Shown piece after piece: positions 9,638 through 18,900 of a stretch of DNA of 64,000 nucleotides. Under the pieces are notes generated by a model. It searched no databases. It was not told the origin of the DNA and saw only the letters and a program-made list of their open reading frames with translations. The translations under genes and the position numbers were made by a program. How positions within the stretch are numbered: the stretch's first letter is position 1; each line of letters starts with the position of its first letter. This DNA comes from Actinokineospora baliensis (GTDB lineage: Bacteria > Actinomycetota > Actinomycetes > Mycobacteriales > Pseudonocardiaceae). The stretch covers positions 7,617,388-7,681,387 of the forward strand of contig NZ_JAFBCK010000001.1 of assembly GCF_016907695.1 (NCBI RefSeq), given 5' to 3'.

Positions 9638-11548
9638 ATGACGACGGCGAAGAGCAAACCCGGGGCACCGCTGGCGGAGTTGTCCGCCCCGGTGTGGTTC
9701 GGCCACGCGGACCAGGTGATCCGCGCCAGCCTGTGGCAACTGGTGCGGGCGCTGCCCGCGGCGATGGGGCTCGTGGCGCGCACGGCCTGGCGGGCCGACC
9801 GCGCGGCGGTCTCGCTCGGGTTCGGCGCGCAGGTGGTGTCCGGGGTGGTGACCGCGATGGGCCTGCTCGCGGTCACCGGGGTGCTGACGTCGCTGTTCGT
9901 CGCCGGGCCGACGCCGGATCGGTTGGTCGCGGCGGCGCCGTCGCTGGTCGTGCTCGCGGTGGCGTACGCGCTGCGCGGAGTGGCGGACACGGTGGTCTCC
10001 GGCGCCACGCTGCGGTTGCGGCCCAAGGTGCGCCACCGCGTCGAACGGGACCTGGCCGAGACGATGTCGCGGATCGACCTGGTCACCTTCGACGAACCCG
10101 ACTTCCACGACGGCCTGGAGCGCTCGAGGCACGCGGGCATGGACGCCGTCGACTCCGCCACCCACCAGGCCATCGTCGTGGTCGGCGGGGTGATCTCGCT
10201 GGTGGCCACGGCGGCCACCGCCGCCCTGCTGCACCCGCTGCTGCTGCCCATCCTGCTGCTGTCGGTCGCGCCGGAGACCTGGGCGACCCTGCGGACCGCC
10301 CGGCTGGAGTACGAGTTCGTCGCGACCACGATCGAGACCAGGCGCAGGCGGTCGCTGACCACGGACCTGCTGGCACACAAGGAATCCGCCGCCGAGGTGC
10401 GCGTGTTCGGCGCGCAGCCGTTCCTGCTCGCCGAGCACGACCGGCACTCCCGCGTGATGGAAGACGCCCAGATCGCGCTGGGGGCCAGGCAAACCAGGGT
10501 GGCGCTACTCGGCCGGGCCCTGTCCGGTGTCGGCATCACGCTCGCGTACGTCACCCTGGGTTGGCTGCTCTACATCGGGGCCACACCACTGGCTGTCGCG
10601 GGTGCCGCACTCCTGGCGATCCGCACCGTGCGCGCCTCCCTGACGCAGGTGGTGCTCGCCGCAAACCGGATGTTCGAGAAGTCGCTCTACATCAACGACC
10701 TCATCACCTTCTTCGACCACACCGAACGCCGGACCAAGCGGCCCACCGGCCGAATCGCGCCCGTCGACCCGGAGGTGATCGCTGTGCGCGGGGTGTCGTT
10801 CAGCTACCCGGGGGCGACCAGGCCCGCCCTCGACGACATCGACCTGACCATCCGGCGGGGGCAGGTCGTGGCCCTCGTCGGCGAGAACGGCTCAGGCAAG
10901 TCGACCCTGGCCAAGCTGCTCGCCGGGCTCTACCAACCCGCCACGGGCAGCATCGCCTGGGACGGGGTGGACCTGGCCACCGTCGACGCCCCCTCGGTGG
11001 CCGCCAACGTGGCCGTCGTGATGCAGGAGCCCACCCGCTGGCCGCTCACCGCCCGGCACGCCGTCACATTAGGCAGGCCCCACCGCATGGACCCCGGCGA
11101 TCGCCACCTCGCCCAGGTCGCCCGTGACTCCGGCGCCGACGCCGTGGTCACCACCCTCACCCACGGCTGGGACTCCCTGCTCACCACCAGGTTCCGCGAC
11201 GGCCACGACCTCTCCGGCGGCCAGTGGCAACGCCTCAGCGTAGCCAGAGCCCTCTACCGCGACGCCCCCATCCTCATCTGCGACGAACCCACCGCCGCCC
11301 TGGACGCCCGCGCCGAAGCCGCCGTCTACGAGTCCCTCCGCACCCTGCAATCCGGCCGCACCGTAGTCCTCATCACCCACCGCCTAGCCTCCGCCCGCCA
11401 AGCCGACCTCATCGTCGTCATGCACCAAGGCCGCATCCTCCAAACCGGCACCCACCCCCACCTCTTAGCCACCAACCCCCACTACGCCGACCTCTACACC
11501 CTCCAAGCCAACTCCTACCGCGACACCCCCACCAGCCAACCCACCTAG
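9638..11548 (+). CDS. ABC exporter, fused permease-ATPase
   Basis: 636 aa half-transporter. The start at 9638 is preceded by AAGGGGGA, a strong ribosome site; an open frame before it is not needed. The transmembrane domain occupies about residues 35-340. The nucleotide-binding domain has Walker A GENGSGKST, signature LSGGQWQRL, Walker B ILICDEP and H-loop ITHRL. Two TTA leucine codons are present (11069-11071 and 11465-11467), so translation may depend on the rare leucyl tRNA. It lies between the ATP-grasp operon and the PKS cluster and faces the aminomalonyl cassette tail-to-tail. It could export the cluster product, but substrate cannot be read from sequence. Confidence 0.92.
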   Translation: MTTAKSKPGAPLAELSAPVWFGHADQVIRASLWQLVRALPAAMGLVARTAWRADRAAVSLGFGAQVVSGVVTAMGLLAVTGVLTSLFVAGPTPDRLVAAAPSLVVLAVAYALRGVADTVVSGATLRLRPKVRHRVERDLAETMSRIDLVTFDEPDFHDGLERSRHAGMDAVDSATHQAIVVVGGVISLVATAATAALLHPLLLPILLLSVAPETWATLRTARLEYEFVATTIETRRRRSLTTDLLAHKESAAEVRVFGAQPFLLAEHDRHSRVMEDAQIALGARQTRVALLGRALSGVGITLAYVTLGWLLYIGATPLAVAGAALLAIRTVRASLTQVVLAANRMFEKSLYINDLITFFDHTERRTKRPTGRIAPVDPEVIAVRGVSFSYPGATRPALDDIDLTIRRGQVVALVGENGSGKSTLAKLLAGLYQPATGSIAWDGVDLATVDAPSVAANVAVVMQEPTRWPLTARHAVTLGRPHRMDPGDRHLAQVARDSGADAVVTTLTHGWDSLLTTRFRDGHDLSGGQWQRLSVARALYRDAPILICDEPTAALDARAEAAVYESLRTLQSGRTVVLITHRLASARQADLIVVMHQGRILQTGTHPHLLATNPHYADLYTLQANSYRDTPTSQPT

Positions 11549-11557
11549 CACCACCGC

Positions 11558-11579
11558 TCCCCGAAGGCCCGCTCGGGGA
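11558..11579 (+). terminator. Hairpin after the ABC exporter gene
   Basis: A perfect 7-bp stem (TCCCCGA paired with TCGGGGA) with an 8-nt loop starts 10 bp after the stop codon. There is no U-tract, which is usual for actinomycete terminators. Confidence 0.5.
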
Positions 11580-11643
11580 AACAGAGAGGAGGCCGTGCGA
11601 CACCTAGACCCCCAGTGGCGGTGGCCAACCAGCCGGGCGAAAG

Positions 11644-11849
11644 GTGCCACCCCAGCCCACCGAGCCAGCCCCGCCAACCCAGCCACTGGACACTCGGAGC
11701 TCAGGTGCCAGGGCAACCACCCGACTCCGACCACCGAACTCAGCCACTGGACACTCGGAAGCCGCCGGTGCCACCCCAACCCACCGAGTCAGCCCCGCCA
11801 ACTCAGCCACCCGACTCCGACAGCATTGCCAGCCACTGGACACTCGGAG
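11644..11849. repeat. Degenerate direct repeats
   Basis: A 44-nt stretch at 11644-11687 recurs at 11768-11811 with three differences. The core CAGCCACTGGACACTCGGA occurs three times (11680, 11741, 11830) at uneven spacing of 61 and 89 bp. CACCCGACTCCGACC-like pieces are also duplicated. The repeats lie in the non-coding part of a 517-bp convergent gap. Open frames through them are low-complexity (Pro/Ser/His) and not convincing. Nothing resembles a coding gene in this gap. Confidence 0.7.
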
Positions 11850-11864
11850 CCGCTGGTGCCATCT

Positions 11865-12010
11865 GCTCGATGGGGTGGACCTGTTTTGTGTGGGGGAGCG
11901 GCAGTCGTAGCGTTCCTGCGCGGACAGGGCCACGCTTTTCGGCCCCAGCTTTGCGGTCCTGCCACGGCTGTCGTAGGGGCCCCACGCAAAACAGGTCCAC
12001 CACATCGAGC
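11865..12010. repeat. MITE-like 146-bp inverted-repeat element
   Basis: Two 31-bp arms (11865-11895 and 11980-12010) are inverted copies differing at two positions; each includes GTGGACCTGTTTTG. They flank an 84-bp centre with weaker internal dyad symmetry (GCCACGCTTTTCGG against AGCTTTGCGG). No open frame of transposase type is inside. The element sits between two convergent genes, so it could be a miniature transposable element, a mobile intergenic repeat, or a large bidirectional terminator. No target-site duplication is obvious. Confidence 0.6.
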
Positions 12011-12065
12011 CCGCACTAAAATCGCGGATCCGATGCAAGGCGCGAAGCGACGAGCCGGCAAGGAC

Positions 12066-13199
12066 TCAGCTCCGCGCCAACGTCAGCTCCGCGATCTGAA
12101 CCTGCTGGATCTCCGAGGTCCCCTCAATGATCTCCTGGATCTTCGCGTCCCGCAGATACCTCTGCACCGGATAATCCGACGAAACCCCACTAGCCCCATG
12201 CGCCTGCACCGCCGCAGCAGCCGCAGCGAACGCAGCCCGCGAAGCGAAGTACTTCGCGATCAACGTCTGGCGGATCGCGTCGCGGTGGGCCGCGGCGCGC
12301 ATCTGGCCCGTTTGGCGGCAGAGCAGGCGGGCGGCTTCCACCGAGGTGATCATCTCTGTGAGCGAGCGCTGGACCAGTTGGTGTTCGGCCAGCGGCGCGT
12401 CGAACTGGGTTCGGGTGCGGGTGTAGTCGAGGCTCGCGTCCAGGCAGCCTTGGGCCAGTCCCACCGAACCGCAGGCGGTGCTGTAGCGGCCGTAGTCCAG
12501 CGATGACGTGGCCACCAGGTCGAAGGTCAGTCTGCCGTGGCTGAGGAGGTTCGACTCGGGGACCACCACGGAGTCCAGGTGGACCTCCCCCAGTTCCGAC
12601 GCGCGCAGGCCGAGGAGGCCGGTGATCGGGGACACCGACAGGCCGGGGGAGTCCCGCTCGACGATGAAGGCGGCCGGGTCGTCGTCGAGGCGGGCGAAGA
12701 CCAGGAAGACGCCTGCGCGTTGGGCGAAGCTGATCCACTTCTTGCGGCCGGTGATCTCGTACCCGTCGAGCACCTTGCGGGCGGTGGTGGTGCCGTTTCG
12801 GGCGTCGCTGCCGACTTCGGGTTCGGTCAGGGCGAAGGAGCCGATGACCGAGCCGGTGCCGATGGCGGGGGCCCAGCGGTCGGCGAGGTCCTTGCTCCCC
12901 CACCGCAGGATGGCGTGGGCGACCATGCCCTGGACGGCGACCAGGTTCCGGACCGAGCCGCAGCCGCGACCGAGTTCTTCGCTCAGCAGGCCGTAGGTCA
13001 CCGCGTCCATGCCGGTCCCGCCCGCCTCGGTGGGCAGCGTCGGCACGAGCAGGTGCGCGGCGGCCAGGTCGGTGATGATCGAGTCGTCGAGGTGTTCCTG
13101 GTGGTCCCAGGTGCCCGCGCGCGGGATGAGGCGCTCGTCGACGAAGCGGGCGAAGGCGAGGAGGCTGTCGCGCTGGTCAGTGGTGAGACCGTGCAGCAC
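12066..13199 (-). CDS. Acyl-CoA dehydrogenase acting on carrier-bound aminoacyl group (ZmaI-like)
   Basis: About 377 aa. The GTG at 13199 has GGGG 7 nt upstream; a TTG at 13211 is an alternative. The acyl-CoA dehydrogenase family is clear from FALTEPEVGSDA, the flavin-binding GRKKWIS, FDAPLAEHQLVQ, and the catalytic glutamate in IIEGTSEIQ. In zwittermicin biosynthesis the homologous function (ZmaI) oxidises the semialdehyde formed from seryl-ACP to aminomalonyl-ACP. Here it is the last gene of an operon with the loading ligase, the ACP and the hydroxyacyl dehydrogenase. Its 5' end overlaps the ligase gene by 23 bp. The role is inferred from this four-gene context. Confidence 0.88.
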   Translation of the reverse strand: MLHGLTTDQRDSLLAFARFVDERLIPRAGTWDHQEHLDDSIITDLAAAHLLVPTLPTEAGGTGMDAVTYGLLSEELGRGCGSVRNLVAVQGMVAHAILRWGSKDLADRWAPAIGTGSVIGSFALTEPEVGSDARNGTTTARKVLDGYEITGRKKWISFAQRAGVFLVFARLDDDPAAFIVERDSPGLSVSPITGLLGLRASELGEVHLDSVVVPESNLLSHGRLTFDLVATSSLDYGRYSTACGSVGLAQGCLDASLDYTRTRTQFDAPLAEHQLVQRSLTEMITSVEAARLLCRQTGQMRAAAHRDAIRQTLIAKYFASRAAFAAAAAAVQAHGASGVSSDYPVQRYLRDAKIQEIIEGTSEIQQVQIAELTLARS

Positions 13200-14382
13200 C
13201 TGGGTCCCCAATCCGGTCGGTGACGGCGGTGGGCCAACCGGCCGGGTCGGCGCCGTGCTGGCAGAGGAAGGCGTAGGCGAGGCGCTCGAGGCCGAAGCCG
13301 ACGCAGCCGCTGGCGGTGGGGCCGCCCGCGGGCCCGGTGATGTCGAAGGACTCGCCGAAGAACTGGCCGTGCAGGTTGAACGAACCCACGGCGATGTCGC
13401 GGTCCGCGGCCACCGGGACGCGGAGCTCGAACTTCAACTCCATCATCCGCTGGGACAGGATCTTGCCCGCGGTGTCGGCGTTGCCGAAGAAGTGGTCGTT
13501 GGCCACCTCGCAGTGCCCCGCCAGCTCCAACTCCTCCAGCAGCGCGTACGCCCGCGCCATGACCGCGTTGCGGCACCCGGTCGCGAAGTCCTCCCCGCCG
13601 AGGAACACGATCTCGCGGATGGTGAAGTCCCACAACCGTTCCATGCTGGTGTGGTAGCGCGACTCGTAGCGGAAGGACTTCCCCCGCGAGGTGACGACCA
13701 TCTCCGACGGCAACCGGCGGCCGGTGTACTGGTGGTAGGTGTGGTAGCACATCGTCGGCGGCAGGCAGTAGGTCTTGTCCTCGCACTGGGCGAACAGGTC
13801 GTCCGGGAGCCGCCCGCCGTCGCGGTAGCGGTCGACGAAACCGTTGTAGACGTCGATGTCGTTGTGCAGCCGGGTGACGAACATGGCGAACTGGGGGAAC
13901 GAGCCGAAGTACCCGAACCGGTCCAGCACGCTGGTCGGCAGCAGCGTCGGGTACCGGAACTCGCGCGAGCCGGGCAACTCGAGCGCGATCGCCAGCAACC
14001 TGGCATCCAGGTAGTCCACAAGGGACAGCAGTGGTTCGCCGAAGCCCACCTGACCCTCGCCAGCGACGAAGGCGGCGTCACCGGCCAGCAATTCGGGGAA
14101 CGGGTCGACGAAGGTCGCCTCGACCGGGCAGCGCCACACCTGCTTCGGCGGCAGCGGGCGCTGGGTGAGCACTTCGGCGGCCACGACTTTCCCGATTTTC
14201 ACCGCGATGGCCGATTCCTCGGCATCACCGGAAATCACCAGGTCGACCGCGCTGATATCCCCGCCTTCGGCCACCAGGTCGAACTCGGTGATCGCACTGG
14301 AGACGAAGAACAGCCGTTTCGCCAGTTCGGGCGCCAGGTCACCGGGAACGGGTTGTGCCAACGGCACCCGCAGCGCGCGCAT
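13177..14382 (-). CDS. SerRS-like amino acid:[acyl-carrier-protein] ligase
   Basis: 401 aa. A class II aminoacyl-tRNA synthetase-like catalytic domain without a tRNA-binding part. Motif 2 is in SFRYESRYHTSMERLWDFTI and motif 3 in GCVGFGLERLAYAF. Candidate zinc ligands are the Cys of PPTMCYHTYH, the Glu of FTIREIVF and the Cys of SGCVGFG, the Cys/Glu/Cys set of methanogen-type SerRS and of the amino acid:carrier protein ligases. Those enzymes charge glycine or alanine onto a free carrier protein. Here the next gene upstream encodes such a carrier and the neighbours match aminomalonyl-ACP formation, so L-serine is my predicted substrate. ATG at 14382 overlaps the ACP stop (TGATG); a GTG one codon earlier is possible. 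Confidence 0.88.
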   Translation of the reverse strand: MRALRVPLAQPVPGDLAPELAKRLFFVSSAITEFDLVAEGGDISAVDLVISGDAEESAIAVKIGKVVAAEVLTQRPLPPKQVWRCPVEATFVDPFPELLAGDAAFVAGEGQVGFGEPLLSLVDYLDARLLAIALELPGSREFRYPTLLPTSVLDRFGYFGSFPQFAMFVTRLHNDIDVYNGFVDRYRDGGRLPDDLFAQCEDKTYCLPPTMCYHTYHQYTGRRLPSEMVVTSRGKSFRYESRYHTSMERLWDFTIREIVFLGGEDFATGCRNAVMARAYALLEELELAGHCEVANDHFFGNADTAGKILSQRMMELKFELRVPVAADRDIAVGSFNLHGQFFGESFDITGPAGGPTASGCVGFGLERLAYAFLCQHGADPAGWPTAVTDRIGDPGAARSHH

Positions 14383-14627
14383 CACACCGCGGCGAGTTTG
14401 CGGGTGACCAGTTCGTCCACCCGGTCGACGCTGCGGAAATGGTCGAACCGCAGGTCGTCCCCGGTGACCTGGACGCCGAACTCCTGCTCGACGAACACCA
14501 CCAGTTGCATCACGAACATCGACCGCACCAGGCCGCGTTCGAAGATGTCGTCGTCATCGGCGAGTTCGGTTTCGGTGATGTTGTCCAGGACGAACTCCCG
14601 GATCCTCGCCTTGCTGTCCGCGCCCAT
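14382..14627 (-). CDS. Free-standing acyl/aminoacyl carrier protein
   Basis: 81 aa, typical ACP size. It begins MGADSKARIREFVLDNI and has acidic helices. The usual DSL phosphopantetheine site appears as DIFERGLVRSMFVMQLVV, where the serine after GLVR occupies the attachment position. The start codon abuts the stop of the hydroxyacyl dehydrogenase, and the next gene overlaps its stop, so production is tightly coupled. It probably carries seryl, then formylglycyl, then aminomalonyl groups and delivers the extender to the last PKS module (ZmaH-like role in zwittermicin). Confidence 0.88.
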   Translation of the reverse strand: MGADSKARIREFVLDNITETELADDDDIFERGLVRSMFVMQLVVFVEQEFGVQVTGDDLRFDHFRSVDRVDELVTRKLAAV

Positions 14628-15512
14628 CTACCTCGCCCCTCCCGACCCGCTCGCGCCGGATCCGTAGTCGAAGAACCCCCGCCCGGTCTTGCGACCGTGC
14701 AGCCCGGCGTCGACCATGCCGGTCAGCAGCGGGCAGGGCCGGTACTTGCCGTCCTTGAACTCGTCGTAGAGCACCTCGATCGACAGCAGCACGGTGTCGA
14801 GGCCGATCAGGTCCGCGGTCTCCAGCGGGCCCATGGTGTGCCCGAAGCACTCGACGAACAGCCGGTCGATGTCGGCGGCGGTGCCCACGCCCTCGTGCAG
14901 CAGGAACACCGCCTCGTTGACCGTCAGCATCATCACCCGGTTGGTGACGAACCCCGGCGAGTCGTTGACCACCACGCTCTTCTTGCCCAGGGCCGTGATG
15001 AACCCGCGCATCCGCTCCAGCGTGTCCGCTGACGTGCGGCGACCCCGGATGACCTCGACGGTGGGCTTGAGCGGCACCGGGTTCATGAAGTGGGTGCCGA
15101 CCACGTCTTCGGGTCGCCCGGTCAACGCCCCCAACCGGGTGATCGGGATGGCCGAGGTGTTGACCCCGACCGGGGTGCCCGGGGCGAGCAGCTCGCCGAG
15201 CCGCCGGTAGATGGGCGCCTTGACCTCGAAGCGCTCGGTGGCGTTCTCCACCACCAAGTCGGCGGCAGCGAGGTCGGCGAGGTCGGTGCTGAACACCGTC
15301 CCGGCGACGACCTCGGCCGCGGTGATCGCCGAGGCGGGCGCCAGGAGCGCGTACAGCCGCACGTCATCGGCTATCGTGCGTTGTACGCTTTTCAGGATTT
15401 CCGGCTCGCGGTCGAGGAGAATGACCTGGAATCCGGCCTGGCGCAGGGCGATCGTGACGCCCCTTCCCATTACCCCCGCGCCGACGACACCCACTGTGTG
15501 AACGCTGGCCAC
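14628..15512 (-). CDS. 3-hydroxyacyl-CoA dehydrogenase family oxidoreductase (ZmaG-like)
   Basis: 294 aa from GTG at 15512 (GAGGGG upstream). The Rossmann NAD site is VGVVGAGVMGRGVTIAL. Family motifs VVENATERFEVK, GTHFMNPVPLKPTVEVI and DSPGFVTNRVM are present, and the C-terminus ends with GRKTGRGFFDYG. It is first gene of the aminomalonyl cassette. By analogy with zwittermicin ZmaG it should oxidise the serine hydroxyl on the carrier to the aldehyde. It is transcribed divergently from the PKS genes across a 451-bp gap. Confidence 0.9.
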   Translation of the reverse strand: MASVHTVGVVGAGVMGRGVTIALRQAGFQVILLDREPEILKSVQRTIADDVRLYALLAPASAITAAEVVAGTVFSTDLADLAAADLVVENATERFEVKAPIYRRLGELLAPGTPVGVNTSAIPITRLGALTGRPEDVVGTHFMNPVPLKPTVEVIRGRRTSADTLERMRGFITALGKKSVVVNDSPGFVTNRVMMLTVNEAVFLLHEGVGTAADIDRLFVECFGHTMGPLETADLIGLDTVLLSIEVLYDEFKDGKYRPCPLLTGMVDAGLHGRKTGRGFFDYGSGASGSGGAR

Positions 15513-15963
15513 TGCCGATTCGACCCCCTCGCCGCACCGCCCGCCACCAGGGCGGAAATCCGTTGAGTTGGAACTGGCTGCCACGCCAAGGTCTCGGCAC
15601 GGACCCGACACCGGTATTACCGGATTAGTCGGTCGAGTCCACTGTGCACGATCCTCTCCGCGCCGAACAACGGGCCCCATCCGGCGGCCCCTTCCCGACA
15701 CTACCCCAACGGGGCGCCCGTGCGGCAGGGGTGCGAGAGCGATCCGGTCAATCCACTCGCGAGGGAGTAGAACTGGGGGCGCGGCTGGGTATAGTCGAAA
15801 GCCGGGGCCGTTGTTCGCCACCATTGGTGCGCCCCGGGTGGACGGTGTCGACCGATGTCGCACCCACTGGATAACCCGTATGACGTTGTACGCACGCTGT
15901 TGTCGGACCGACCGCCGAGGCGTCCACGCGAGGTGTCGGGCGCATGTCGTTGGGGGCACGCAG
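15513..15963. promoter_or_regulatory. Divergent promoter region of the biosynthetic cluster
   Basis: 451 bp without a convincing gene, between the aminomalonyl cassette (minus) and the first PKS gene (plus). It contains a 13-bp perfect palindrome at 15611-15623 (CCGGTA-T-TACCGG) that could be an operator; read on the minus strand it includes TAATAC as a possible -10. For the plus strand, TATAGT at 15790-15795 is a candidate -10 with no clear -35. No cluster-specific regulator gene is adjacent. Confidence 0.45.
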
Positions 15964-18900
15964 ATGACCGAGAACGCCGCTGTGCCAGTGATCACAGTGC
16001 ACGGACTCGTGGACCGGGTGCTCACCCAGCGTTCGGCTGAATCGGTCGCGGTGGTCGAGGGCAACCGCCAAGTGAGTTACGCCGACCTCGACCGGATGGC
16101 GCAACGGGTCTCGTCCTGGTTACTGGCGACGGGTGTCGGGTCGGGTTCCTTGGTGGCACTGCACTTGCGCCGCGGTCCTGAGCTGTTCGCCGCGATGCTC
16201 GGGGTCATGCGGGTGGGCGCGTGCTACGTCCCGATGGACACCGCCGACCCGGCGGCCCGGCTGCGCGCGATCGCCGACGACGCTGCCATCACCGTGTTGA
16301 TCACCGAACCCGGCCTGGACGCGCCATTCCCCGCGCGCACCCTGCTCGTGGACGACGCGCTCATGGACAGTGTGCCGCCGGACGGTCCCAGCCGCGCGGC
16401 CACCGACGTCGACGCCCCGGTCTACACGATCTTCACCTCCGGCTCGACCGGGCGCCCCAAGGGTGTCCCGATGACACACCGGTCGCTGGTCAACCTGCTG
16501 TGGTGGCACGAACGCGAACGGCCGGGCAGCAACCAGGCGCGTACCGCGCAGGTGTGCGCGGCGAGCTTCGACTTCTCCTTCCACGAGGTGTTCTCCACGC
16601 TGTGCTTCGGCGGAACGCTCGTCGTCGCCGACGAGCAGACCCGCCGGGACCCGCACGCGCTCGCGGATTTCCTTGAACGGCAGGGAATCGAGCGGCTGTT
16701 CGCCCCGGTGTCCACGCTGACCCAGTTGGCCGAGGCCGCACGTGGGCGCACTACCGCACTGCCCGTCCGCGACGTGGTGACCACCGGGGAGCGGTTGCGC
16801 ACGACCCCGGCGCTGCGGGCGTTCTTCCAGCGCACGGACGGCGGCAGGCTGCACAACCACTACGGCGCCACGGAATTCCAGGACGCCACGACGCACACCC
16901 TCGACGGCGACCCCGCCGGGTGGCCGGACGCGGTACCGATCGGCAAGCCCATCGCCGGGGTCGAGGTGCACGTCCTCGACGACGACCTCACCCCGGTGCC
17001 CGAGGGCGAGCTCTACATCGGCGGTGTGGGTGTCGCAGGCGGCTACCTCAACCGCCCGGACCTGACCACAGAGCGCTTTCTGGACAACCCCTTCGGGGCA
17101 GGGCGGCTCTACCGCACGGGTGATATCGGCCGGATCTCCCCTGACGGAACGGTGGAACACCTGGGGCGTGCCGACGACCAGGTGAAGGTCGGCGGCGTCC
17201 GGGTCGAGCCGGGTGAGGTGGAGGCCGTCCTCGAGTCGCACGCCGACGTCCGGGAAGCGGTCGTGGTGGCTCAGCGGGTCGCCGGGCGGGAGCGGCTGGT
17301 CGCGCACGTGCTGGCCCCGAGCGCGGTCGACGGGACCTTGCCGCGGCGACTGCACCGGTACCTCTCCGACCGGCTGCCCCGGTACCTGGTCCCGGAGGCG
17401 TACGAGGTGCTCGACGCGATGCCGCGCACCGCGAGCGGTAAGACCGACCGCCGCGCCCTGCTGCCCCCGGAGGTGCTCGAGCGACTCTCCGACGATCCCG
17501 TCGTGGCCGCCCGCACGGGCACCGAACGCCTGCTCAGCGAGGTGTGGCAGGAGCTGCTGGGGCTCGACGAGGTCAGCACGACGGACAACTTCTTCGACAT
17601 CGGCGGAACCTCGCTGCACCTGGTCGCGCTGCGGGACGCGCTCGCCGAGCGGACCGGGGGCGCGTTCTCCCTGGTCGACCTGTTCAGCCATCCCACCATC
17701 AGGGGGTTGGCTGCCCACTTGGACCGGGAAGCGCCCGCGCTCGCACCGCGCGAGCGGTCCGCGGCAGGCGGGGACATCGCGATCATCGGCATGGCGGGCA
17801 GGTTTCCCGGCGCGGGCGACACAGCAGCGTTCTGGCGGGATCTGGTCGCGGGCGTGGAATCCGTGAGTGCCCTCGACGAACTCGACCAAGTGGACCCGGC
17901 TCTGCTGGACAACCCCGACTACGTGCGAGCAGCCGCGGCGCTGCCCGACATCGACCGGTTCGACGCGGCGTTCTTCGACATCAACGCCAAAGAGGCGGCC
18001 GCGATCGACCCGCAGCACCGGCTGTTCCTGGAATGCGCGTGGGAGGCCTTCGAAGACGCCGGGTACCGACCGGGCGCAGAGCACGGCGCTGTGGGGGTCT
18101 TCGCCGGGTCGAGCATGAGCACGTACCTGGTGAACAACCTCACCCGAGGCGCGAGCGGCCCCTTCATAGAGGCGGATATGGCCCAGTTCCAGGCGAAGCT
18201 GGGCAACGACCGCAACTACTTGCCGACTCGGGTCTCTTACAAGCTCGACCTGCGCGGGCCGAGCGTTGCGGTGCAGACAGCGTGCTCGACATCGTTGGTG
18301 GCGGTGCACCTCGCGTGCCAGAGCCTGCGGTCGGGCGAGAGCGACATGGCGCTCGCGGGCGGTGTTTCGGTGATTGTGCCGCAGCGCGGCGGGTACCTCT
18401 ATGAAGAGGGCATGGTCCGGTCCCGCGACGGGCATTGCCGTGCCTTTGACGCGGAGGCCGACGGGACGCTGTTCGGCAACGGGTGCGGCGTGGTGTTGCT
18501 TAAGCCGTTGGCGAAGGCTCTATCAGACGGTGACCGGGTGATCGCGGTGGTCAAGGGGTCCGCAGTCAACAACGACGGGTCGGTGAAGGTCGGGTTCACC
18601 GCGCCTAGTGTGCGGCGCCAGGCCGAGGTGGTGGCCGACGCCCTGGCCGACGCCGGGGTACCCGCCGGATCGGTCGGGTACGTGGAGGCGCACGGCACGG
18701 GGACGGCGATCGGGGATCCCATCGAGGTGGCGGCGCTGAACGCGGCGTTCCAACTCGATGGTCCACTTCCGGCGGGGAGTTGTGTGCTGGGGTCGGTGAA
18801 GACCAACATCGGGCACCTCGACGAGGCCGCCGGGATCGCCGGGCTGGTCAAGGCGGCGCTGGCGGTCGAGCACGGCACGGTGCCGCCGACAGTGCACTTC

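Noticed and set aside
11644..11849. CRISPR array
   Set aside because: Only three imperfect copies with unequal spacing and no cas genes nearby.
11595..12506. Plus-strand frame through the repeat region
   Set aside because: Composition is low-complexity, it runs through repeats and into the antisense of the acyl-CoA dehydrogenase, and shows no family motif.
15964..17500. Firm substrate assignment for the loading adenylation domain
   Set aside because: The pocket was aligned by eye and matches no common code; only a pathway-based guess is offered.
16120..18435. Long minus-strand frame opposite the first PKS
   Set aside because: Typical antisense shadow of a high-GC gene; the plus strand has unmistakable adenylation and ketosynthase motifs.
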